A stretch of 64,000 nucleotides of DNA. It comes from Cercospora beticola. Lineage: Eukaryota; Ascomycota; Dothideomycetes; Mycosphaerellales; Mycosphaerellaceae. The stretch is taken from the NCBI RefSeq assembly GCF_033473495.1, contig NC_088942.1, forward strand, positions 992,001 to 1,056,000. Direction: 5' to 3'. Below, piece after piece: positions 47,570 to 61,460 of this stretch. The notes beneath the pieces are model-generated. The model was not told where the DNA came from. It saw only the letters and a list, made by a program, of their open reading frames with translations, and did not search any database. The stretch's first letter is position 1. Each line of letters begins with the position of its first letter. The position numbers and the translations under genes are program-made.

Positions 47570-49800
47570 TACTATTTACTATAGTATTTATAATAAACTA
47601 GTTAGTAATCTCTAGTATTACTCTAAGGCTCTTAGCTATATCTAATATAGTAAGTAAGTATATCTTTAGTATCTTTCTTTTCTATATATTAACTTTATTA
47701 CTATAACTTCTACTCGTTATACTCGAGAGAAGATCTAGGTATTTCCCTAGTTCTAAGTAGTACTAGTAGTATTACTAGTAGTATTACTAGCGCTAGAGCC
47801 TATAGTTATAGCGTTAGCGTTAGAGCCTATATACTTCTTAAGAATATAAGTAGGATTACGAGAGTAGTAATCTAGTTCGTAGTAGTAGAGATAGTAACTA
47901 CTACGGATTAAACCGGCGCGCTAGTCCTTAGATAGAAGCTTTAAGTTCTTATACTTATCGAAGAGGTCGGCGTATAAAAGTAGATTAGACGAGAACGTAG
48001 TATTACTACTATATCTATTACTATAGTTACGACTATTACTACCGTTACTATTACTATTATTACTAGTATTATTATTACTAGCGTTATTACTACTCTCCTT
48101 CTTAGAGTCCTTCTTATTCTAGTTAAAATAGACAAAACTAGTCTCGATATTATATAGCTTATTAACGAGCTTCTTAAGAGTAGTCGGTAGCGTACTATTA
48201 ACTAGTCGGTTCTAGTAACGATAATAAAGTAAATTCTCGAGTATCTATATCTCGATCTTCTTAGTTATAGCGACGCGAGAGCGTAGGCTCTAGAACTTAG
48301 TATAGTACTCGGAGAATAGTTAACTCTCTTTCTACTTAAGCTTAGATATATCTATAAAAGACTTACTAGTAATATTATACTAGCCGTAGCGCTCGACTAG
48401 GAAAATAAGTATTTCGTTAATAGAAGTAAATAGGTTAGTAATAGAGCTCTTTTAAACGAACGAGAAGAGGCGAGTATTAATATAAGGTTCGAGTAGTATA
48501 TAAACGTCGCTCTTAGTCGTAGTAAGGAGCTAAGTTATAGCTCGATCGGCTAATTAGAAAATAGTATTTACTAGGAAGTAGTCTATATTAAGAAGCTACT
48601 TATCGAATAGAGGCTTACTATCTATACTAAACTTCTCTAAGTAACGGATACTACGAGCTATCTAAATACTAATCCTAAGGAGAGAGTTAATCTATAATAG
48701 TATCGTTATAGCCGAGTCTACGCCTAGTATCTTAAAGCGAGGTATCTTATAGGTACTATTATAGTCGTAGCTACGAGGTAGGTCGTAGCTATTACTATAA
48801 TAGCTACTACTATAGCCGCTATTATAAGAGTAGCTAGGTAATCGGCTAGAGCTATAACTCGAATTAGAATCGGAGTTAGAGTTATTAGGATCTAGATTAC
48901 TATACTAGTAGTACGACTATAGAAATAGAGAACGATAGCGTAGACGCGTATTACGATTAGAGTCGCGACTATAGCTCTTATCGATCTTCTTCTATAGCTT
49001 CTTATTAGCTTTATTTAAAGCGGCCTTCTTCTTTATTAGAGTAGCGTTATTCTTTCTTAATATAGATAATATAAGATCTATATTCTAGCTCTCTACTAAC
49101 TCTTACTCCTTAAGCTATATAATACGTACTTTAAGCTTCTCGATATTAGCTTCGAGGTTCTTACTATAGTTATAGTAATACTTAGCTATCTCCTTAAATT
49201 CGGTAATATTAGCTATAAGGTCTTTAACGACCTTCTTAGTAGTATTATTAGATAAGAGGCCTATTATATCTTCGAGTTACTTTCTAGACTCTTCGAGGTT
49301 ATTACTAAGCTAGATATTCTTAGCTTCGAGGTAGTTAGCTTAATAAGAGAGAGCGTAGTACTTCTCTTAATTAAAGTTATATATAGCTTAAAAGCCTTCG
49401 AGTTACTAAAGAGCTATATAGTAATCGAAGTAAAGGTAACGAATAATAGTATATATATCTTCTAGAGTAGCTCGGACTTAGTTATAGAGCTTAAAAGCGC
49501 TTAGATTCTATAGCTAGTTAGTAGAGATATAGACTTCCTTACTAGTATTATCTTAGAAGATAATCTCGTTTTATTCGGCAAGAGTAGATTAGAACTCGAG
49601 AAGGTTAATAGGTTCTTCTTTAGATTCGGTAGCTTCTTCGATAGTAGTAAGTTATTCTTTAATAGCTTTCTATCGTTAAGCGAACTTACTATCTAGGTTA
49701 TAGCTCTAGGTCTATAATTATAACTATAACTCGATATAGTCGTTTAAAAGTAATATATAGAAGGAGTAGTAGCAGCTATTCTTACTACTAATACTACTCG
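47570..49800 (-). mobile_element. Gag of an LTR retrotransposon, RIP-inactivated
   Basis: The minus strand gives a long gag: an N-terminal Glu/Asn-rich helical part (TIEEATESKEEPINLLEF; EDIYTIIRYLYFDYY), a basic-to-Ser-rich linker near 48,780-48,960, and a capsid-like segment including IARSIRYLEKFSIDSKPLFD. A zinc knuckle lies near 47,850-47,900. The knuckle pattern Y-x2-Y-x3-D-Y-x4-P stands where CxxCxxxGHxxxxC is expected; Cys and His codons have become Tyr through RIP. No pol was identified to its left, so the element may be non-autonomous or replaced by other insertions. The 184-bp repeat at 49,990 is at its 5' side. Confidence 0.65.
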
Positions 49801-49989
49801 GCTTCGCTATTATTAAGATAACGAGTAGACTATAAACTATATATATAAAAAAAGAGAGTTACGCTTAATATAGCGACCTACTATATTTATACTATATACT
49901 ATATAATTATCGATATCGCGCTTTATTATAGCGACTTACTATAAACCGTAAACCGTATAAACCTAGTCGTATAGATTAGTCTTACGAAG

Positions 49990-50173
49990 TATAATAGTAT
50001 ATAATATCGTAGTAGAATAGAAGTTATAAGATAAGGTATCTAAGAAGAGCGTAAGAGAACGCGCGACTAAATATAAGAAACGTATATCGTAGAACGTACC
50101 GTACTACGATATATATATAGCGTTACGTACTATTAAGACTATTTACTACTATATCGTAAGCGAGGTTATAATA
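49990..50173. repeat. 184-bp dispersed repeat, copy 2 (possible LTR)
   Basis: Same sequence and orientation as 514-697, with a few RIP-type differences. It lies on the 5' side of the minus-strand gag relic and borders the copia integrase on its right. Confidence 0.6.
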
Positions 50174-50695
50174 TAGCCTAATAGCTATCTATTGTTCGGT
50201 ACGTTATCGTTATAATTAGTCCGCTAGGTAGATACGTTTTATATAAGTATAATAGGCCTTAATAGATCGCTACTCTCGATAAGATAGAAGAATTATAATT
50301 ATAAGAGTAGAATATAGTAATATATTAAGCGCCTCTAGACTCTCTATCTAGAGATATTAAGAATAATTCTTGCCTTCTTCGTTTATATACGTTCTATATA
50401 CTTTTATTCTACGCTAAGTATAAGTAGTACTAGCTATTATACTTTAATACCTAATAAGCTACGCCTCTCGAGCTATATACTCCTAGCTCTTATACTCTAT
50501 CTAGAATAGAGTAGTTAAGAAGTTAATCTAAACCTCTAAAGACTATATAAGAGTAATACTAGAAGATACCTATATACTTATTAAATTCTAGCTAGAAGCT
50601 TTAGTAGCCTATATAGTTATTAGAAATTCTCTTTCTAATAGCTTAGAAATTAATAGATTTAAAGTATTACCTAAAGAAGTCTTTTTAGATATTTA

Positions 50696-50700
50696 ACTCT
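50696..50700. repeat. Target-site duplication, left
   Basis: ACTCT here and at 53,040-53,044 directly flank the two LTRs of the 2,339-bp element, a 5-bp duplication typical of LTR-retrotransposon integration. Confidence 0.8.
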
Positions 50701-53039
50701 TATTAAATATAGGAGTCTAACCTATCTAGGTATAGCGGAATAAGGCAAAGTAAAACCTCTCGAAGTAAGTAGTTAGAGAGGCTTAGGTTTCTATCTACTA
50801 TAAGTCTATAAAGAAATACTCTCTACTAAGAATTTCTAAAGCCTAAGGTACTACTTACCTAAAGTCTAACTATTAGATAGAGAGATATAGTATCTATAGA
50901 ATCTTAAATCGTAATACTCCCTCTAATAGCCTATCTCTTAATAGCTAGTTACCTTTCCTTAGTCTTATCCTCTATTATAGTAAAGGCTCTTACTTTACCT
51001 ATATCTCTAAAAGCTAAAAATATACTTCTTATAGATTCTAGATACTAATAGCTTAATAGTAAGTATCCCTTCTCTTAATATAGAGTATACTACCTAGCTT
51101 TAAATAACTCTAAGTTATCTATTCTCTTTCTCTCTTATTATTATCTCTATATAGCTCTTATAGTATAAGCTAAAGGCTCTAATCCTCTCTCTAGTTTAGG
51201 TTATCTAGGTATCTCTACTTCTTTCTCTTCTAGAATAGAAAGGATATTATTAGGTAATAAGTATAGTTAGGTATCTATAGTATCTCTAATAGATAACTAA
51301 GATTTAGGTAGGCTACTAAGTAGAACTTAGATTCTATTCTTAGGTTTAACTACCTCTACTATTACTAGCTAGGCCTCCCTTATCTTCTTTCTAAGTAATA
51401 GTAAGCTAGACTATACTTATAATATACTCTATAAACTTATTATTTAAAAGGTAAAGTACTACTATACTAGTTTCCTTCCTAATACTTTATTATTCTTATA
51501 CTTCTTCTTTAGCTCTTACTAGATAGCCTTTGCTATCTCTTTCTCTAATACTATATCTTTATTCTCTTTACTAATATAAAGCTAAATCTAGTAGATTACT
51601 TTATAGTTTGCCTTATTAGTTATTAGAGTAGATATTAAGGTCCTAATAGTTAAGTATAGGTCTTCTTCTTTAAGGAATATAGCTATCTTTCTAAACTATT
51701 ATTCTAAGTTCTCTTTAGAGAGTACTAGATATAGTCTCTTTACTAAAGTACTATTTATCTTATCTTATTCCTATCTTATTTTCTAAAGAGTTAACTTTAG
51801 GTATATTTATTACTAAGTTCTTCTAACTATAGCTAAGAAATAAATTTGTTTTATATAGTAGACTAGAACCTATATATCTTAGTATTTAGTTCTTAGTATA
51901 TATATAGGTAGAAATTCTCTTATACTAGACTATCTAGATCTAGTAGAGGATTAACTATACTAAGACTCCTCTCTTTTAGCTAGAGCTTCTAGGACTCTAT
52001 TTTCTAGGTAGCTCTAGAGTAGGTATTATACTCTAGGCCTTATATATAGTATATATATTAATAGCTAAAGGAGTATACCTCTCTAGTACTCTCTAGTATA
52101 GGAACCTCCTAGTACTACTATATTTATAATAAAGGTAGGTTTATAACTCCTCTTAATCTTAGGTATATTAGTTTGTCTAACTAGGTCTCTAGAGTCTAAT
52201 TATCTAATCCTTCTTTAGATTCTAGAGATAGTAAGAGGTTTAGTTAGTCTCTAAAGTATTATTAGCTAGTAGTAGGTCTCTCTAGAACCTACCTTATAAC
52301 TATCCTAACTAAATATAACCTACCTAGTATAAACTAATCCTCTAGTCTTATAAGATCTTCCTTTAAATAGATAGTAAGTTCTATTTATATAGCTATCTTT
52401 AGGAGACTCCTTCTCTCTCTAATAGCCTAACTACTCTTCTAACTTTATTCTCTTCTGCTTTCTAGTAGTAGGAAATACTAGACTAACTCCTAGTATTATT
52501 AGACTATAACTTTTATTTACTAAGTACCTAGCCTAGGTACCTTATAGAGTTTATTCTCTATCTTTATATAGCTATATAGTATATCCTTCTACTTAGGACT
52601 AATATATATTAGATATTCTATCTACCTATATATACTATTCTTTCTACTATCTAGTTTATACTTATAAGACTACTTCTTTTACTTCTAACTCTTTTATAGC
52701 TTTAGATTCTACTATTACTTTTAAGTCTCTTACTAGAGTACCTTAACTCCTATCGGAAGTACTTACTATTATATCCTCTAGCTTCTAGCTTTCTAGCTAT
52801 AATATAAACTCGGGCTTATAATCTATTAAATATAGAGGTCTAACCTATCTAGGTATAGTAGAATAAGGCAAAGTAAAACTCTCTAAAGTAAGTAGTTAGA
52901 GAGGCTTAGGTTTCTATCTACTATAAGCCTATAAAGAAATACTCTCTACTAAGAATTCCTAAAGCCTAAAGTACTACTTACCTAAAGCCTAACTATTAGA
53001 TAGAGAGATATAGTATCTATAGAATCTTAAATCGTAATA
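50701..53039. mobile_element. Short LTR element (2.34 kb) nested in the outer copia pol
   Basis: Two 216-bp direct repeats, 50,701-50,916 and 52,824-53,039, bound the element. Both begin TATTAAATATAG and end ATCGTAATA, consistent with TG...CA ends after RIP. The flanks carry the 5-bp duplication ACTCT. The 1,907-bp interior has no recognisable reverse transcriptase or integrase. It reads as degraded, possibly minus-strand coding sequence of unknown kind. It is either non-autonomous or internally deleted. Removing it joins the copia frame cleanly. Confidence 0.85.
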
Positions 53040-53360
53040 ACTCTTAGTATTATACTTTAGAGTTTAGAGTTATAAAGTAGTAGTCTATATAGATCCTAAG
53101 TTCTAGCTAGTAGAAATAAAATTAGATAAACTAATAAATAGAAGTAAAGATACTATATTTATTAAGTATATTTCTAATACTACTAAAATATAGCTTTTCT
53201 AGAAGCCTAATATAAGAGCTATTAAAGCTTATAATACTACTACTTAGTTTAAGTATAAGAAAAGAGGAGATATAAAGCTAAATATTCCTAAGCTTAATTA
53301 AGTAAGTAGTATACTTATTAGAAACCTAGTTAGTAGACTTCTAAAGAAGCTAATTATCGG

Positions 53361-56300
53361 TTTAGTAGCTACCTCGTATAAACTAGCTTAGTTAGCCGGA
53401 TTAATAGATATTCTATTCCGGTATAGAGGTAGAGGCGGAAGTATTATATATATATAGCTAGCTCGTTCGCTACCTTCTCTTAAATAAATACTAATCTTTA
53501 TATACTACCTTTTATTACCTAACTAAATACTCTCTATAGAGGAGCCTACCTATACTAATTAGTATAAGTTCTTTATTAATTCTTACGTAAATTAGCTAGC
53601 TAGAAGAGCGCAATTAGGAAGAGATTAAACCTACGTATAGTATCGTTAGAACCTTAATTAACCTCTAATTACGGCTAATTCTTAGCAAAACTACGACTAG
53701 TATAGTATCTTAGTCGTATAGCTACTAAAGAGGACGCTAAAACCTACGTCCTTTAGTTAATTTAATATCTATAGTACGAACTATTAACTATACGAAAGAG
53801 GATTACCTACGTATAGTATCGTTAGGACCTCCGAGTAGCTATAATACCGCACTATACGTATATACGTAGTAATAATAATACTACGATAATATCGGAACTA
53901 CTAGAGAAGCTATAGAAGTTTAGCGATTTAATCGATACTAGTAACTAGAAGTATACCGAACTAGATAATTAAGCGACGCCGGAAGTTATCTATAATTAGA
54001 TCGTACGCTTCCTTAATAACCTTACCTTTTATTATAATAGAGCGCTATTTAAAGAAGCTATAGATACCTTTAGCTACCTTACTAGCGAGCAATAGAAGGC
54101 AACTAATAGGCGATTACTCTACGAACTAATTAATACGCTACGCTACTAAGGAGTTCTCGTTTTAATTACTAAATAAACTCTAGTAATACGTATTAGATAG
54201 GCGCTAGAACTAGAAGAATACTAACTCTAGCTAGAAGACGAGGTAAAGCAATAACGTAATACTCTTAGCTTTTATAAACGATTAATTTATAGCCCTTAGC
54301 GAGCTACTAAACTATAATAGTCTCGCTAATATAAGGAGCGATTAGCCTCGAGATAAGCGACTAGTTTACTAGTACTAAGGCTAGCGACGATAGCGATACT
54401 AGTACTACTAGTAAGCGGTAATACGATTAACTCTAAGAACCTATCGGAATAACTAGTTCTTAGAAGCTAAGAACTAATTCTACCGTAGACTAGTAACTCT
54501 ACCTATACCTCTTAGAACGAATACTCTAGCTAGAACTAAAACCCTACTAGTAATTAAATAAGACAAACTACCGTATTTCTAGAGTTTAATAAAAGCAAGG
54601 CTACTACGAACCTTAATAAGCTCTATACTAATTAGAAGAAGTACTCCGGAGCTAAATACGAGATACTAGCAACCTATCTAATTCGGTTTAATAAGCGCTA
54701 TAACTAGCTACGTATACTACTATTAAGCTATAAGGATATTATATATACTATACTTACTAGAAAGGTAGAGGAACTATAGAAGCGATAGATTATACCTACC
54801 TCTATAACCTTTAATTAAGTATACTAACTAATCTAAGATATCTTCGAAACGCGTAACTTAAAGCTAGAATACTAATCGGAATAGCGTAATACTACTCTAA
54901 CTAAGGTTTGCTACGATAACTCCGATAAGCTACTAATTTAAACTACGAGTTATTAGAGGCTCTAATTACCGCTATACGAACGTCTATTACTACCTAGTTA
55001 AAGATTAATAAGGTATAATTATCTAACTAGTTTATTACTAATAGGCGATATAGAAGGAATACTAGCAACTCTCGTAGTAACCGAAGATAATAGAATAACT
55101 ACTAGTAACGATAACTATAGAAGAAGTACTTTATCTATAATAAACTAGGTTATTAGTTAAGTAATTATATACGCTAAGAACGTAATAAGGCACGAGAACG
55201 GTTTACTAAGGATAATTATATATACTACTAGTACCTCCTTAATTATAAAGGCGAAGGATTATCTAATAGCGACGACGATTCTAACTAATTAGATAGCTAA
55301 TAATTCCTTATAGAGTTTAGTACTATTATACTAGAGATAGCGAAAATAATACTTTTATTACTATTAGATAATTCTGCCTACTACGCCTTTACTCTATACG
55401 ATCTATTTACTAAGCTATCTACTATAGTTCTAATTAAGTAGATCTTTATAGCTAATTACTATTCGAGCGCTATATTCTAAAGTATCTTACCTAATACTAG
55501 AGCCTCTAGCGTATTAACCGCCGGAATTAATTAGGTTAAGACTCTTTAGCGATTAAGGCCTAAAATTAAGCTTAACTAGTCGATATAAGGTACTTACTAT
55601 ATTAAATTCGGAGCTAGTAACGCCTCCTCCTTAGGATCTATCGTTATACTAATACTATTCGGAGATATTTAGTTCGAGGCTATTCTAACCGATATACTAT
55701 TCCTCTAGTATATATAAGATATAGATAAGCTTAATATTATACTTAATAACCGGAAGAACCTACTAATCTAAAGCGAATATAAGGTTACTATACCTATCGT
55801 TCGTAAATAGAGTTACTCTTAGCTATTACTCGACGAATATACCTACCTAGCTATATATAACCTCTCTAAGAGCGAGTTAAGAACGCTATACTGCCGATTC
55901 GGCTACCTCTCTATTAATAAGCTAGCCGCTATACTAGACCGAATTAGTACTAAATATAATAAGTATACTCTCTAGCGTATTACTAAGTACTATAGGTTAT
56001 ACTAATTCTATAGATAAGTATCTAGGCGATTTAAACTTACCCTCTATAACGATAATATTAACTTTAATACGGAGGTTATTATTAATATTATATACCTCGG
56101 ATAGCCTAAACGACTAGTTCTATACGTCGTTAATATAGCTACTACTTTCTAAGCTATATAATTCCTACCTAATATAACTACTAAGGCAGTTTAGAATACC
56201 TTACGTACCTACTAGATTAACGTCTATTAAGAGCTACCGGAACGTATTATCTATAACGCTAGTACTAACTTCTATATAGAAGAATTCTAGTAGTATATAG

Positions 56301-58949
56301 CGGCTATAGATATTACTACTAAAGAGGTACTCGTAGAGGTATATAATAGTATTAGTAAGGTCGAACGATACTATATACTACTACGACGAGCGTTCGATAT
56401 TATTAAAGTAGAAACTAACCTTCCGAACGATATAGTATTATAAATAGCTATTAAGGCTATTAATAATACTACTAGACCTCGAGGTTTAGTACTAACCTTA
56501 CTAGTATTCGGTACCTATCTACGACTACTATTAATAAGTACCTCTACGCCTAATATTAAGCAACGAGCTCTCGCTATTTAAAAGGCTATAGCTAAACTTA
56601 AACGCCTTTAATTAGAACGTTTAATCCGTAATACTCTAAATACTCGTAATAGCTCTAATTTACTCGTAGTAAAGAAACTACTACTAGAGGATAAGGTACT
56701 CGTTTAGCGTAAATTAGGTTAATAGACTAGCTCTTACCTACTAAACCGTATTAAGAACGAAGACTATACTATAGAGTTACCTAGTAGACTAACCCGATTT
56801 AGAATTACCTTAGTTAAGCTATACCTAAGTAATAGTAATAATAATATAGAGGCTAGTAAACTAGAACCTAATTAACTAGAACCTACTAATAACGATAGTA
56901 ACTATAAGCTAGAACCTCCGATAGTACCTCGGAAACGTAGAAGGCTAAAAGGATTAAAGAATAAGCTAAAACTAATACTAGCAGAAGCGACTACTATAGT
57001 TAATACTAAGGAATAGCGTACTATAGACGAATTAATTAAACTAAGAGCTACTAAGGTTATTATAGAACTAGGCTATCTATTTAAGGTATTAACTAAAGTA
57101 GAGATTAAAGGACTAATTAACCGAGTTATCGTATTTAAACCTTACGACTACTAGAGGTATAGTAACTACCGACTATTTAAATTATATATAGTCTATAAGG
57201 TTAAGAAGTAGAGTAACGGATAACTCTACGAGAAATTAAAGCTTATTATTTAAGGATATAACGACTATAATAAGGAAACGATTCTAATATAGTTACCGAT
57301 AATCTAGCGAGTATTATAGCGAGTTATTATTAACCTCGCTACGACTCTAATTAAACTTAGATTTACTCTAGAATTATACGATATTAGCTAAGCGTATATA
57401 TAGTTAACTACTAAACTAAACCGAGTCGTTCTAGCGTTACTATCTAAGGAACTAGAGTATAACTACTACGGTATAATTATAAGAGTTATCCTACTACTCT
57501 ATAGACTAGTAGAATTAGGTATATATTAGTTTAATATATATAGTAACTACTATAAGGATAAACTCTATATAGTAACTAGCTCGTTTAATCTATACTTACT
57601 AATTACTACCTCGGAATTACCTAGAACTAGAATCGTTAGAATATAAACCGATAATACGCTAATCCTCGCTAACTAAGAGTTCTAGCGTATAGAGGCTAAA
57701 TATCTCGTATTTACTAGTAAGCCTAAGGAACGACTAATAGCCGATACGCCTCTAACCTTTAATAGATATACTATATCGCTAAGTACTACCGGAACTATTC
57801 GTATTATACTAAAAGGCTAAGATAAATAACTAAGCCTTATCTACGATACCGATAGCTATATAGTATAGCGTATACGAGGCGCCTACCTAGCGTCTATATA
57901 TTAACTAGAAGCTACTTTTAACCTCTTAGTAGTAGCTTAATCTAAGGCACTAACCTCTAACGATATTAAGGCTCTTAATAAGCGAATCTAATAGTAAATA
58001 AATAACCTTAACCGTAGATTAATATACAAACTACTAAACCTTAATTTAATAGTATTATATATCTTCGTTAACGGCTTATTCGCTAATAATAAGGACTTCT
58101 CGTTATAAATCGGTTATCTAATTATTATTAGTATAGAATTAATAGCTACTACTTTCTTTACTCTTACTAGCAATATCGTCTATTAGAGCTTAACTAAGAG
58201 TAAACGTATAATACGCTTAGTTCTCGTATCGGAGATATACGCTTTAAGCTATAGTATTAATATAGCGTTTAGTATTAATACTACTCTATCTATTATTCTC
58301 TAGCGACTAAATAAGCTAGTATTACTATTAATCGTCTATACTAACTTACTCTCGCTTTATAAATATATAGTTAAGCTAGGTACTACTAAGGAGAAACGCT
58401 TAATAATCGATATTATAGTATTAAGACAGATATACGAGATAAGAGAGGTTTATAAAGTACGCTAGATTAATAGTACTACTAACTCTACTAACGCTATAAC
58501 TAAATTAATACCGAATAAGGTATTAACGACGCTTATTAATTAAGGAACGATATCGTATAACGTCTAAGGATAGGTTAAGAGGTAAACTAACTCGGTAAAG
58601 ACGAATTAACTCGGCGATACGGCTTAGATTCGAGGATAATAGCTATCGGCTAATTATAGGCTAGAGATATACTATTAGTTATTAGAGGTATTAATTTTAC
58701 TATATTTTTAAGTAAGTTTATATAAGAAAGAGAGAGATTACTAGTATTAGTTTAGTAGCTACCTCGTATAAACTAGCTTAGTTAGCTAGATTAATAGATA
58801 TTCTATTCTAGTATAGAAGTAGAGGCAGAAGTATTATATATATATAGCTAGCTCGTTCGCTACCTTCTCTTAAATAAATACTAATCTTTATATACTACCT
58901 TTTATTACCTAACTAAATACTCTCTATAGAGGAGCCTATCTATACTAAT
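53361..58949 (+). mobile_element. Complete Ty1/copia element nested in the outer copia, RIP-inactivated
   Basis: Direct repeats of about 197 bp at 53,361-53,557 and 58,751-58,947 (TTTAGTAGCTACCTCG...CTATACTA) are the LTRs. The plus-strand interior encodes gag-pol. The gag-like part with LNKALYTNxK-type segments comes first, then the integrase end (LVLTLLVFGTYLRL, near 56,490-56,530). The linker (VPRKRRRLKG) and reverse transcriptase follow (LIIQGYND and PIIQRVLQRVI near 57,240-57,330). A long RNase H/C-terminal region reaches 58,600. RIP is dense. Its size, 5.6 kb, is right for a full copia element. Confidence 0.8.
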
Positions 58950-61460
58950 AGTAGTTATACTTTCTATAGCTACTATACCTATAGCTATAGTAACTAAACT
59001 TATAAGTTCTAGCTAAATACTCTTTATATAGTTACTATTTCTACTAAAGAATAAGAAGAAGTACTAAAGAATAGAGAATCTAAAAGAAGAAAACTCTAGA
59101 AAACTATAACTCTAGTAGAAGAAAAGTAGAACTACTAAACTATCTAAGCTAAGCTAGGAAGTTAATAGATAAGCTAGTTCTAGTACTAGTAGGAGACTAT
59201 ATTCTAAAGTAAAAGAATTAAATATTATATAGTAGAACCTATAAGGAAATAGAAATTAGAAAAGAAACTAAAACTAAACTTATAGCTAAAAAAGAAAGAG
59301 ATCTATTTTAAATAAAGGACTAGGCCTAGAGCTAAAAGCTTATAGTATAGTAATAAAATAAGTACTTTAGAAGAAATAAAGAGAATATAAATAGAAGAAG
59401 AAGCCTAGTACTAAGTATTATAAAGTATTCTTTAGCTAAGTTTAAAGCTAAGAATAGAAGTAGATTTAGGAAGCTCTATTAGAAGTTTAAGAGTCTATAT
59501 TTATAGTAATTACTCCTTAAGTCTTTATATAGAGATAAGAGATACCTATTCTAAAGTTCTATAAGGAGATAATTTAGAATTCTAAATAGAAATATATATA
59601 GAAGAATATAGTCTAAAAGGAACTAACTATATTAAGAAGTAATAATATCTAAATAGAAGTTATTCTATCTAAAGAAGTAAACCTTATTATATCTAAGTAG
59701 GTATTTAATATAAAGAGATTAATTAGTAGAGCTATTAAGAAGTTTAAAGTAAAACTAGTTATAAAAGGTTTCTTTTAGAAGTTTAGAGTTAATTTCTAAG
59801 AGACCTTTATACTAATAGTTAGATATAATACTTTAAGAGTATTTATAGCTATAGTTTATAAGAAGGATCTAGAACTCTACTAAGTAGATATAAATAATAT
59901 ATTTACTAAAAGTAAACTTTAAGAAGAAATCTTTATAATTCTACTACTAGAAGTTAAGATTCTACCTAATATAGTCCTATAAATCCTAAGGAGCTTATAT
60001 AGACTAAAGTAAGTAGTAAGAGACTAGAATAAACTCTATATCTTAAAGTTAAAATAGATTAGGTTTATATAATTAGAAGTAGACCTATACTTTCTTATTT
60101 ACTAGAAAAGAAATATTCTAATTCTAATCTATATAAATAATATTCTAATTATAGTACTAAAGCTAGAAGATATACTTTAGTTTAAGAAATAGCTAGGTAA
60201 AGTATTTAAAATTAAAGATTTTAAAGAACTAGAGAAAATCTTTAGAATAAAGTTAATAAGAAATAGATAAGCTAGGATTCTAAAGCTTAATTAGGAATAC
60301 TTTATTTAGAAGAACTTTATAAAGCTAGAAATAACTAAGGAAATAGCTAACTTAACTCTCTTACTAATAGATAGTTATAATAGCTTAAAACTAATAGACT
60401 TATATAATAAGAGAAGGAATAAAATAGAGTACTAAAGCTAAACTAGTACCTAGATATAGCCTATAGTTATAATAAGACTAGATATTACTTTCTTTCTTAG
60501 AAAGTTAAGCTTATATATTTTAGACTCGACTAAAAGATATATATAAGCTCTAAAGAAACTAGTAAGATACTTAAAGTTATTCTAAGACTTAGAATTAATA
60601 TTTAAAAGAAATAGAGGAAGCCTAATAGGATATTTAGACTCTAACTATATAATAGATAAAGTAGATAGAGTTTTAATTCTTAGAAGTATCTTCTTTCTTT
60701 ATAGAGCTCTAGTTTCTTAAATAAGTAGAAAGTAAAAGTCTATTATAATATTAATAATAGAAGCTAAGTATATAGCTATAAATATATATATAAAGTAATT
60801 TTAGTTTCTAGTAGTACTCTTAAAAAAAATAGACTATATAGAGTTAGTAGGAGAATATTTATTCTAACTAACTATAAAAGTATATTCTAATATAGTAAAA
60901 GAACTAAAGCTAGTATAAATTATAGAAGATAATTAGATAGCTTTAACTCTTATTAAGAATATATATATCTATAAGAAATCTAAATATATTAATATTATAT
61001 ATAACTATATTAGATATCTCTAGTAGTAGAGGAAGGTTATAGTAGAATATATTCTAATAAAAGAGATAGTTACTAATAGCTTAACTAAACTAAAGAATAG
61101 GCTATAGTTTTAAGAGTTTATAAAATAACTCTAGCTTATATAGAGAAAAGTAAAAGGATCTCTACTCTAACTATAAATTAAACTCTAGATCTTAAAATAA
61201 TTAATAAAAGATATATACTATAGTATTAGAAATACTATAGTATATATAAAACTAAGCCTAGAAGTTATACTATAGAAGAAGTAGCTTACTATACCTAATA
61301 AGTAATTATAATTTAGAGATAGATTTAAATATAGAAATATAAGTAGAAGACTATCTAGCCTAAGTAGAAGTATTAGAAAGTATAGTCTAGTTAGATATTC
61401 TAAGAAATACTTTAGAGATTAGGATTAGGTAATATAGGTTATATAATACTAGGTTATATA

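Larger units (their letters stand above)
50174..61460 (+). mobile_element. Ty1/copia retrotransposon (outer), split by two nested insertions, RIP-inactivated
   Basis: Three plus-strand pieces form one pol. Piece 1 (to 50,700) ends in the integrase: NRVVKKLI, then ALVAYIVIRNSLSNS and KEVFLDI. Piece 2 (53,045-53,360) continues RVxSYKVVVYIDPKF and KDTIFIKYISNTTKI, the stretch after the integrase core. Piece 3 (about 58,950-61,150) is reverse transcriptase and RNase H: VIKGFF, ETFILIVRYNTLRVF, YQVDINNIFT, the active-site YVDD box now Y-I-N-N (about 60,130), and KRYIQALKKLVRYLK. An LTR-like end follows to about 61,460. Both active-site Asp codons are changed to Asn. Gag and the 5' LTR were not delimited. 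Confidence 0.8.

Noticed and set aside
47941..48135. Minus-strand 64-codon frame rich in Ile/Val, resembling a membrane segment
   Set aside because: It overlaps the gag relic in another frame; the hydrophobic run comes from TTACTA-type repeats encoding Asn/Ser in the real frame.
29472..61460. Long TA-rich tracts considered as centromeric satellite or mitochondrial DNA
   Set aside because: CpG content, transposon motifs in frame and the CA/TG-to-TA pattern show RIP; no satellite array was found beyond a two-unit tandem.
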